A stretch of DNA of 13,819 bases from F23-B02 sp963632825. Its GTDB lineage: Bacteria > Bacillota > Clostridia > Oscillospirales > Oscillospiraceae. Numbering within the stretch: position 1 is the stretch's first letter; the number at the start of each line of letters is the position of its first letter. The notes under the pieces are model-generated. The model was not told where the DNA came from, ran no database searches, and was given only the letters and a program-made list of their open reading frames with translations. The DNA lies in contig CAVGWF010000090.1 of the NCBI GenBank assembly GCA_963632825.1, positions 1 to 13,819 on the forward strand, written 5' to 3'. Positions 7,183-12,497 of this stretch are shown here, in pieces. Made by a program: the position numbers and the translations under genes.

Positions 7183-7262
7183 GTTGCCGGAGTTTATTGC
7201 TTGCCAATCTCCGGCAACCTGCTTTTCAGTTATTCTCGGATTACGATGCTTTGAATAACTGA
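7183..7262 (-). repeat. two tandem 10-bp inverted repeats between the secreted-protein and lipoprotein genes
   Basis: Repeat A pairs 7226-7235 with 7253-7262 (17-nt loop). Repeat B pairs 7183-7192 with 7209-7218 (16-nt loop); both are perfect. Read on the - strand, A comes first, just after the secreted-protein stop, and B precedes the lipoprotein ribosome site. Neither has a strong U run. In B, GGCAA in the loop can instead pair with TTGCC of one arm, so two exclusive folds are possible. Candidate roles are attenuation, differential mRNA stability or protein binding. Confidence 0.55.
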
Positions 7263-7287
7263 CAGATAAACATTTACTTTTTAATAG

Positions 7288-7749
7288 TTATACTATTGTT
7301 ATTCCAGTGCCGTAACCAGTCCAGTCAGGGCTCCATACGCCTTTCAACTCTCCCTTTCCTGAACTTGGGGTCATTCTGAGCCACATTTTAACGCCGTAGC
7401 CGATGGTATAGTCGCCATCTTCATACACATAGTTTGTAATAGCATATTTCGAACCGCTTGACAACAAAACGCCCTCAGTTCTATACGTTTTGTTAGTATC
7501 CACTCCGCCGACATGGCAGTAGGTTTTGACCGTGGTTTTTCCGCTGGGAGATTTAGATGGGTAGACATAAACCTTGCTCGCATCTTCTTTGTATCGTGAA
7601 GATGTATTCACCCATATACCCGAAGTAACATTATACCTATTATACTGGGTATCGGTCACATTGGCTGCAAAGGCTGATACAGCCATAGAGCCCATCAACA
7701 TACACACCATCAACAGCGCCGAGAGTCTTTTTAAGATATTTTTTCTCAT
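7288..7749 (-). CDS. small secreted protein of unknown function, first gene of the ABC gene set
   Basis: A 153-residue exported protein. A basic start and hydrophobic core (about 8-25) lead to an AFA cleavage site, predicting cleavage after Ala28 and a mature chain of about 125 residues. The mature part is rich in Tyr, Ser, Thr and Val, has a single Cys (in TYCHVGG) and ends with GVWSPDWTGYG. Small Firmicute secreted proteins with a similar WSPD ending (perhaps the DUF2712 type) come to mind, from memory only. The start is supported by AAAGGAG 8 nt upstream. It is probably expressed from the ECF-type promoter at 7981-8011 through a leader of about 225 nt. It could be an exported effector, a bacteriocin-like peptide or a transporter partner; none is proven. 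Confidence 0.8.
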   Translation of the reverse strand: MRKNILKRLSALLMVCMLMGSMAVSAFAANVTDTQYNRYNVTSGIWVNTSSRYKEDASKVYVYPSKSPSGKTTVKTYCHVGGVDTNKTYRTEGVLLSSGSKYAITNYVYEDGDYTIGYGVKMWLRMTPSSGKGELKGVWSPDWTGYGTGITIV

Positions 7750-7832
7750 TGAAACGCACTCCTTTTTTCCGATAATTGTTATGATGCATCGTGTTTCCTG
7801 TATTAATTTTTTATCACGCTCCCTCCCTTTGT

Positions 7833-7866
7833 GCAGAAAATCGGGCGGCCAATCCGATATTTCTGC
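7833..7866 (-). promoter_or_regulatory. leader hairpin upstream of the secreted-protein gene
   Basis: GCAGAAA/TTTCTGC (7833-7839 with 7860-7866) and ATCGG/CCGAT (7840-7844 with 7854-7858) form a 12-bp stem with one bulged base (7859) and a 9-nt loop. It lies in the middle of the long leader, about 85 nt before the start codon. No U run follows on the - strand. A stability or regulatory element is possible. Confidence 0.4.
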
Positions 7867-7980
7867 AGCTCAGTGATTGCTTTGCAGCAAAACACACAGT
7901 TGAAAGCTCATCGCTTTTTAAGTGTCACACTATCCTAAAATTGCAATCTGCCTTTTGCCGCTGTTTTGCCTTCCTGCCCT

Positions 7981-8011
7981 TATAACGCTCGGAAGCGAAA
8001 AAAGGGACAAA
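7981..8011 (-). promoter_or_regulatory. ECF-type promoter driving the secreted-protein/ABC gene set
   Basis: On the - strand, TTTGTCCC (8011 to 8004), a 16-bp spacer and CGTTATA (7987 to 7981) match exactly, in both boxes and spacing, a second copy on the + strand at 9599-9629. Upstream of the first box lie A tracts at an 11-bp period, like an UP element. Transcription should start near 7974. Assignment to the sigma factor encoded at 8141-8674 is inferred from proximity and repetition. Confidence 0.7.
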
Positions 8012-8061
8012 CTTTTTTTAAACTTTTTAGATTCACGCTCTGTCAGTGAATTGTCGCTTCC
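7991..8061. repeat. nested inverted repeat between the divergent promoters
   Basis: GGAAGCGA (7991-7998) is the exact complement of TCGCTTCC (8054-8061), and ATTCAC (8031-8036) of GTGAAT (8046-8051). The left outer arm lies inside the spacer of the - strand ECF-type promoter and the right outer arm overlaps the -35 area of the sigma-gene promoter. A regulator bound to both arms could cover both promoters. No such regulator is identified. Confidence 0.4.
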
Positions 8062-8086
8062 CTTTCAGCTGTTCTTGTGGTATAAA
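8058..8086 (+). promoter_or_regulatory. probable sigma-A promoter of the sigma-factor gene (extended -10)
   Basis: The -10 TATAAA (8081-8086) is preceded by TGG (8078-8080), an extended -10. The -35 at 17 bp distance, TTCCCT, is weak. It gives a leader of about 50 nt. The TTTGTCCC-N16-CGTTATA motif is not present here, so direct autoregulation by the encoded sigma factor is not evident. Confidence 0.45.
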
Positions 8087-8140
8087 TTGAAATAGACAGT
8101 CGATTGCTACCGCCAAAGAAACACCCACGAGGGAAATATT

Positions 8141-8674
8141 ATGTTGATGCTCCTGTTTGCTGTTTTGAACGATGAACAGCGTGCGCTGGTCGAGCGGCTA
8201 TTCCGCGAGTATCGAGTCCGTTTTCAGCGCATTTCATTTAATATTGTGAAGTCAGAGGAAACCGCAGAGGATGTTGTATCCACCGCATTTGTAAAGATCA
8301 TGGACAACATCGAAAAAGTTTCTGAGCTAAGCTGTCCCCAAATGACCGCTTTCTGCGTTACTATAGTGAAGAACGCTTCCATTGATGCGCAGCGTCGGTC
8401 ACGGAAGATAGTTCATATCGACCACTGGGACAACATTTTGGATGAGGACACGGACGATATTGCAGACGAGTGTATCCGCAATGCAGATGTAGATAGGCTG
8501 GCAGAGCTGATCGACCGGCTCGATGCCGATGAGCGGCGCTTGGTCTATCTTCGCTACGCCGAGCAAATGGGCTACAAGGAGATAGGGCAGCTGCTGAATA
8601 TCTCCGAGGCTGCCGCCAAGAAGCGCGGACAACGCCTCGTCAGGAAGCTCCGTAAACTGTATGATGGAGGGTAA
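8141..8674 (+). CDS. ECF-family RNA polymerase sigma factor
   Basis: A 177-residue alternative sigma factor that directs RNA polymerase to a specific promoter set. It has only the two conserved ECF regions: region 2 (about 10-85, including ETAEDVVSTAFVKIM) and region 4 (about 115-175), with the helix-turn-helix GYKEIGQLLNISEAAAKKRGQRLVRKLRK. An acidic linker (97-110) joins them. The ATG at 8141 follows ACGAGGGA. The next gene starts 4 bp past the stop and encodes a membrane-spanning DUF4367 protein, the usual place for its anti-sigma factor. Two copies of an identical promoter motif flank this pair and are its likely targets. The closest subgroup cannot be named from sequence alone. Confidence 0.93.
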   Translation: MLMLLFAVLNDEQRALVERLFREYRVRFQRISFNIVKSEETAEDVVSTAFVKIMDNIEKVSELSCPQMTAFCVTIVKNASIDAQRRSRKIVHIDHWDNILDEDTDDIADECIRNADVDRLAELIDRLDADERRLVYLRYAEQMGYKEIGQLLNISEAAAKKRGQRLVRKLRKLYDGG

Positions 8675-8678
8675 AGCT

Positions 8679-9593
8679 ATGAATATGAGTTGGCAGACTT
8701 TGCTTCAAGAAGCCACAGCGATAAGCTTTAAAAAGACCGCTGATGCCCTCGCTTCCGAAAATGACGGTCGTGCTTGTGTTGACTTGCAGCAGTCACAGCT
8801 CCATGAGCTGAGTGAGAAGATATTATCGCTGCCCGATCAAGGGTTCACTCTGCTGTTGAGCCGATATTGCTTCCGCCTGTCGCCGGAGGAAGCGGAAATG
8901 TTTTTTCATTTGGAAAATGCCAAGGGACGCTTTCGCTTTTATAAAGAACTGCTGTCTTTGAGCATGGGCATGGAGACGGGCAGCATGATCTCCGATGACG
9001 CTTTCGGAAAAGCCTGTAATATTGCCTTGAAAAAATATTTGCACAACGAGCTTGAAGCGGAGAATACTGCGGTTGGAAACAGCCGTACACATAAGGTGCT
9101 GAGAAAGGTCTGGAAAACCGTTGCAATCGCGGCCATTACTACAGTATTGCTGTTCTCGACCTGTATGGTGGCAAATGCGCAGTTCCGTGAGAGAGTCATT
9201 TCATGGGTAATCGAAACCTTTGAAGAATACAGTATTTTTGAGCTGCACGGCGGCGAGACGCAAGACTTGACTGCGTATCGGGTTTCTTATCTGCCGGACG
9301 GTGCGGTTTTGAAGGATACGATAAAACAGCCGGAGCTTATCGTCTACAAATATACCGTCGGCGAGGAAGTGTGTTTGCACATTATACTCTGTCAATCAGA
9401 CAATCGAGCTTACCTCGACACCGAAGATACAGAAATCGAGAAGATCGACAAAGACGGGGTGATGGGCTACTTCTTCACGAGAAATAATGTGAGCTATATA
9501 TGCTTTGAGCGAGACGGCTGCTTCTTCACCGTCTTTGGCTCTATTGATGCCGACGAGCTGCTAAAGGTTGCCGCAGGTATTGAGAAAAAATAA
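8679..9593 (+). CDS. membrane-spanning anti-sigma-like protein with C-terminal DUF4367 domain
   Basis: A 304-residue protein with a cytoplasmic part (1-145), one transmembrane helix (about 146-166, VAIAAITTVLLFSTCMVANA) and an extracytoplasmic part (about 170-304). The outer part matches the DUF4367 pattern: SYLPDGAVL, then YKYTVGEE, a strand before GVMGYFFTRNNVSY, and the ending FTVFGSIDADELLKVAAGI. Such proteins lie next to ECF sigma genes and are believed to hold the sigma factor until an envelope signal is sensed. The cytoplasmic part shows no zinc-finger HxxxCxxC motif, so it is not a ZAS-type anti-sigma. The start at 8679 is chosen because GGAGGG lies 7 nt upstream; the ATG at 8661 lies inside the sigma gene. 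Confidence 0.85.
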   Translation: MNMSWQTLLQEATAISFKKTADALASENDGRACVDLQQSQLHELSEKILSLPDQGFTLLLSRYCFRLSPEEAEMFFHLENAKGRFRFYKELLSLSMGMETGSMISDDAFGKACNIALKKYLHNELEAENTAVGNSRTHKVLRKVWKTVAIAAITTVLLFSTCMVANAQFRERVISWVIETFEEYSIFELHGGETQDLTAYRVSYLPDGAVLKDTIKQPELIVYKYTVGEEVCLHIILCQSDNRAYLDTEDTEIEKIDKDGVMGYFFTRNNVSYICFERDGCFFTVFGSIDADELLKVAAGIEKK

Positions 9594-9598
9594 AAAAT

Positions 9599-9629
9599 TT
9601 TGTCCCCTTTTTCCTCTTTGTGCGTTATA
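9599..9629 (+). promoter_or_regulatory. ECF-type promoter of the downstream secreted-protein gene
   Basis: TTTGTCCC (9599-9606), a 16-bp spacer and CGTTATA (9623-9629) match the - strand copy at 7981-8011. The A tract AAAAAATAAAAAA lies directly upstream, inside the end of the anti-sigma gene. Transcription should start near 9637, leaving a leader of about 30 nt before the ATG at 9668. Confidence 0.7.
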
Positions 9630-9667
9630 TGGGTGTACCCCAAAAATGCACAAGGAGGATTTTATTT

Positions 9668-10102
9668 ATGAGAAAAAGGGAAATCATCACAACGGCATTG
9701 GTAACAGTCTTATTAATAACGGCACAAGTTAACCCCGCATTAGCAGCAGAAAATGTTGCAGCGAGTACACAGATGCCAAATTTAACGGATCAAGCGGCTA
9801 TTCTCCGATTGAAAAGTACAAGTACAGTTCTTCCTACCATTTCGATTTCAGGGAAAAAAGTTTCTGCGTCAGTATTAATTGTGCCTACGAAACAAACGAC
9901 AACATCCAAAGGGAAGCTCTACCTTGAAAAGAAAAGCGGAAGCAGCTGGTCACCGGTCGCTTCTTGGCCGATTGATGCTACCGGAACTGTTAGTCTTACC
10001 AAAACCTACACCGGCACAAAAGGAGTTACATACCGAACAAGAGTTGTTGTTACAACCGGCGCAGACAAAATCGACGCAGCTTCCACCGCACGCACAGTTT
10101 AA
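9668..10102 (+). CDS. small secreted protein with Ig-like beta pattern
   Basis: A 144-residue exported protein. The signal sequence (1-26) ends in PALA, with cleavage expected before Ala27. After a Thr/Ser-rich stretch the mature part (about 55-140) alternates polar and hydrophobic residues in strands: TISISGKKVSASV, GKLYLEKKSGSSW, TGTVSLTKTYTG and TYRTRVVVTTG. This resembles the small Ig-like secreted proteins found in many Clostridia (DUF6147-type, from memory). It has no cysteine. The ATG at 9668 follows AAGGAGG; an upstream in-frame ATG at 9620 lies within the promoter and was rejected. Its promoter matches that of the divergent secreted-protein gene, so both are probably in the same regulon. 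Function unknown. Confidence 0.82.
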   Translation: MRKREIITTALVTVLLITAQVNPALAAENVAASTQMPNLTDQAAILRLKSTSTVLPTISISGKKVSASVLIVPTKQTTTSKGKLYLEKKSGSSWSPVASWPIDATGTVSLTKTYTGTKGVTYRTRVVVTTGADKIDAASTARTV

Positions 10103-10212
10103 GGTTTTTGAAATTTTTCTGATCGATAAGCCATGCACCGATTTTGCTTCATATGCGTCCGATTATCAATAGCCTCTGCGCGAAATGCAGTTTTTTGCGC
10201 ATGAACGGTATC

Positions 10213-10245
10213 AAGAAAATAACGCCCGCTTTTTGTGCGGGCGTT
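10213..10245 (-). terminator. intrinsic terminator of the AAA ATPase gene
   Basis: A perfect 9-bp stem AACGCCCGC/GCGGGCGTT (10221-10229 with 10237-10245) has a 7-nt loop. Read on the - strand it is followed by ATTTTCTT, a usable U-rich tract. It lies 18 bp past the ATPase stop. On the + strand no T run follows, so it would stop the convergent secreted-protein transcript only weakly. Confidence 0.75.
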
Positions 10246-10262
10246 GTCGCTGTATATTCGAT

Positions 10263-11558
10263 TCAGATGCAGAATGCGGCATAGAGGGGAACCGTTTTTT
10301 TGCCGTCCTCAAAGCCGAAGTTTTTTGAGGAGAGCTTGATGGCATAATCGGGCTTGTAGGTATCCATATAGAGCTTCAAGCTCTTGGCTCGGGTGTTGTC
10401 GGCAGACTTGACCTCAATGGGAATGAGCTTCCCGTCACGATGAATAATAAAATCAATTTCCGCCCCACGGTCGGACTCCCAGTAGTAGGTGCGGTATCCG
10501 TTGATACTCAGCTGCACATTGACATAATTTTCGGCCATACCGCCCTTGAAATCGTTTAATTCTTCGACCATATAGAGAATGTCATTGGCGGCCAGATCCT
10601 TCTTGGCGCAAAGCAGTCCCAAGTCGGATACATAAATCTTGAACGCATCAATATCACGGTAGTTTTCCAAGGGCTTTTTTATCTGCTCAACCTTATAAAC
10701 CCGTGAGACGATGCCGGACAGGCAAAGCCATTCGATCGCATTTTCAAACTCGGAAGCCCGTCCGCCTTTTTTGATAAGCTTGTATTGAAAACGGGTATTC
10801 TTCTTTGAAAGCTGAACGGTAATATTGTCATAGGCAAGTCTGGTTTTCTTGATTTCATTCAAGTTGTTATATTTGCTCATGTCGTTGAGATAGCTTGCAA
10901 GTATCGTGTCCTGCGTATGGCGGACAAGGATATAATCCTTGGTTTCGGCAAACTGCATCACGCACTCCGGCATGCCGCCGACCACGAGATACTGACGGTA
11001 AAACTGCATTGCGGCGTCATGTAGGGCAGACGGCAGCGGCGTGTCGGCCTCAAAGCACTTTTTGATCTGCGCAACTAAATCACCCTCACCGAGCGCCAGC
11101 ATGAATTCCTCCATATCCATGGGATAAAGCGTTTTCATATCGACCTTTCCTACAGGGAAGGAGAATTTAGCCCTGCTCACCGCAACGCCGAGCAGACTGC
11201 TGGCAACTATGATATGATACTCTGGAGCCTCCTCGCAAAAGTATTTGAGCGAGGTCAGCGCCCTTTCGCAGAGCTGCACCTCATCAAAGACTATCAGTGT
11301 CCTTTCCCTTACAATGGTCTGTCCTGCGATATGTGACAAAATGGGGATCAGGTAATCGGGGCTGATGTTTTCTTCAAAGGTCTCGTTCAGCTTTGGATTG
11401 GTCTCAAAATTAAAATACGCCACATTTTCATAGTGTGTGCGCCCGAACTCCAGAACGGAATATGTCTTTCCTACCTGCCTCGCCCCCTGCAAAATAAGGG
11501 GCTTGCGGTGTTCGCTTTCTTTCCATGCTTCCAAAAAGCTTATAATTTTTCTATACAT
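10263..11558 (-). CDS. AAA family ATPase with C-terminal DUF4143 / PD-(D/E)XK-like domain
   Basis: A 431-residue protein of the AAA_14-DUF4143 type, common in gut bacteria and archaea and of unknown cellular role. The N-terminal ATPase has Walker A GARQVGKT (25-32) and Walker B LIVFDEVQ (88-95), then a sensor-like IIVASSLLG. The C-terminal DUF4143 part contains a nuclease-fold pattern: GMAENYVNVQL, GAEIDF with Asp369, and IEVK with Glu382 and Lys384. The start ATG follows AGGGCTGAAC-type sequence and lines up with the family start. It is a single-gene unit with its own promoter and terminator, between two signalling cassettes, and may be a separate insertion. Related proteins have been suspected of nucleic acid or defence roles, without proof. 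Confidence 0.9.
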   Translation of the reverse strand: MYRKIISFLEAWKESEHRKPLILQGARQVGKTYSVLEFGRTHYENVAYFNFETNPKLNETFEENISPDYLIPILSHIAGQTIVRERTLIVFDEVQLCERALTSLKYFCEEAPEYHIIVASSLLGVAVSRAKFSFPVGKVDMKTLYPMDMEEFMLALGEGDLVAQIKKCFEADTPLPSALHDAAMQFYRQYLVVGGMPECVMQFAETKDYILVRHTQDTILASYLNDMSKYNNLNEIKKTRLAYDNITVQLSKKNTRFQYKLIKKGGRASEFENAIEWLCLSGIVSRVYKVEQIKKPLENYRDIDAFKIYVSDLGLLCAKKDLAANDILYMVEELNDFKGGMAENYVNVQLSINGYRTYYWESDRGAEIDFIIHRDGKLIPIEVKSADNTRAKSLKLYMDTYKPDYAIKLSSKNFGFEDGKKTVPLYAAFCI

Positions 11559-11587
11559 GTTCAGCCCTCCTTGTCCTTGACGTATAT

Positions 11588-11616
11588 AGTATAATCAATA
11601 TTCGTGTAAAAATCAA
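11588..11616 (-). promoter_or_regulatory. sigma-A promoter of the AAA ATPase gene
   Basis: On the - strand, TTGATT (11616 to 11611) and TATACT (11593 to 11588) are separated by 17 bp. The start codon lies about 30 nt past the -10. One arm of the 11-bp inverted repeat (11599-11609) occupies the spacer. Confidence 0.65.
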
Positions 11617-11655
11617 CGACAAGTTCTCTGAATTTCGCACCAAATTACACGAATA
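11599..11655. repeat. perfect 11-bp inverted repeat, operator-like
   Basis: TATTCGTGTAA (11599-11609) is the exact complement of TTACACGAATA (11645-11655), with 35 bp between. The left arm lies between the -35 and -10 of the ATPase promoter. Arm centres are 46 bp apart, close to four helical turns, which would suit a regulator binding both arms and looping or bridging the DNA. Confidence 0.5.
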
Positions 11656-11727
11656 ATTTTAAAAAAATCACATTATGCGACATGAATGCCGCGATTTCAT
11701 TATTTTGCGCAGCGCAGAGCACAGAGA

Positions 11728-11756
11728 ATGACAACTTCGCATAAGTGTGCTATAAT
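11728..11756 (+). promoter_or_regulatory. sigma-A promoter of the LytTR/GHKL two-component operon
   Basis: The -10 TATAAT (11751-11756) is perfect and extended by TGC. The -35 ATGACA (11728-11733) lies 17 bp upstream and differs from consensus at one base. A short palindrome, TGCGCAGCGCA (11706-11716), lies just upstream. The GGGAGG ribosome site follows at 11768-11776. Confidence 0.75.
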
Positions 11757-11782
11757 CCCTCATAAAGGGAGGGAGGCCGCTT

Positions 11783-12497
11783 ATGCGAATTGTTTTTTGC
11801 GATGATGATGCTTTCATCCTGCGTCAGCTCCAAGGCTATGTAGACGAATTTTTTGACGGTTTAGGCGGCCCGAAGCCGGAGTATGTATCCTTTAGCTCGG
11901 GGGGATGCGCTGATCAGTCAGGCCGGCAAATTCGATATCGCGTTTCTGGATGTGGAGATGCCGGGATCCAGCGGGATACACGCCGGAGTCAAGCTAAAAG
12001 AGAAAAATCCGAGCATAAAGATATTCATTGTGACGGCATATCCGGACTATCTGGATGAGGCCATGCGCTTTCAGGTTTTTCGCTATCTGTCCAAGCCCAT
12101 AGATAAGACAAGGCTGTTTCGCAATCTGAAGGATGCAGTCTATGCATATAACATCGAGACGCACGAGTTTCCTATCGTAACAAGCGACGGCGTTTTCGTG
12201 CGGCGTGCCGAGGAGATCATCTGCGTGGAGACCTCAAACAGAAAAACGGTCGTCCACACGACCGACGGTGATTTTATAAGCGGCAAGAATATGGAGTATT
12301 GGTGCGAAACGCTCTCATTGCCCTGCTTTTATCTGACGCATCGCAGCTATCTTATCAACATGCGCTTTGTTAACCGCATTGAAAAGGATGCTGTGCTGCT
12401 CAGAAACGGAACTGAGCAGATGACGGCGTTTTTATCCCGAAGAAAATTTGCAGCCTTCAAGGATACATACCTGATGTATATGGAGAGCACGAAATGA
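11783..12497 (+). pseudogene. LytTR-family response regulator interrupted by a +1 frameshift
   Basis: An AgrA/LytR-like transcription regulator, receiver plus LytTR DNA-binding domain. The first part (MRIVFCDDDAFILRQL) reads from ATG 11783, but the frame is lost at a run of six G (11899-11904) and stops at 12058. Removing one G restores a continuous 237-residue protein reading SFSSGDALISQAGKFDIAFLD. In that version the receiver has acidic residues 7-9, phosphoacceptor Asp56 (FLDVEMPG), Thr84 and Lys104 (LSKPID). The LytTR domain is about 130-232, with the pattern CFYLTHRSYLINMRFV. The gene overlaps the kinase start by 4 bp. As it stands the receiver is truncated. The change may be a real mutation, a slippage switch or an assembly error. 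Confidence 0.85.
11899..11904 (+). repeat. G6 homopolymer at the frameshift site
   Basis: Six consecutive G. Five would keep the response regulator in frame. Homopolymer runs are prone both to replication slippage and to sequencing error, so this is the single place that decides whether the gene is intact. Confidence 0.85.

Larger units (their letters stand above)
7750..8140. other. 391-bp divergent intergenic region
   Basis: This gap between the divergent secreted-protein and sigma-factor genes holds no convincing gene. It contains, from left to right: the ribosome site of the secreted-protein gene, a bulged 12-bp hairpin (7833-7866), the - strand ECF-type promoter (7981-8011), two A/T-tract repeats (AAAC followed by T runs, at 8009-8019 and 8020-8028, 11-bp period), a nested inverted repeat (7991-7998 with 8054-8061, and 8031-8036 with 8046-8051), and the + strand promoter of the sigma gene. 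Short open frames here have no ribosome site. Confidence 0.75.

Noticed and set aside
7870..7911. 13-codon frame on the - strand in the leader of the secreted-protein gene (starts MSFQLCV)
   Set aside because: No ribosome site precedes the ATG and the sequence resembles no leader peptide.
7574..7985. + strand open frames at 7574-7876 and 7791-7985
   Set aside because: They run antisense to the secreted-protein gene and through the regulatory region, with no ribosome site and no recognisable family.
8051..8084. ECF-type promoter for autoregulation of the sigma gene, starting TTGTCG at 8051
   Set aside because: At the spacing of the other two copies the second box reads CTTGTGG instead of CGTTATA, so it does not match.
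10176..10196. Terminator for the + strand secreted-protein gene (CTGC/GCAG plus six T)
   Set aside because: The stem has only four pairs, too weak to list with confidence.
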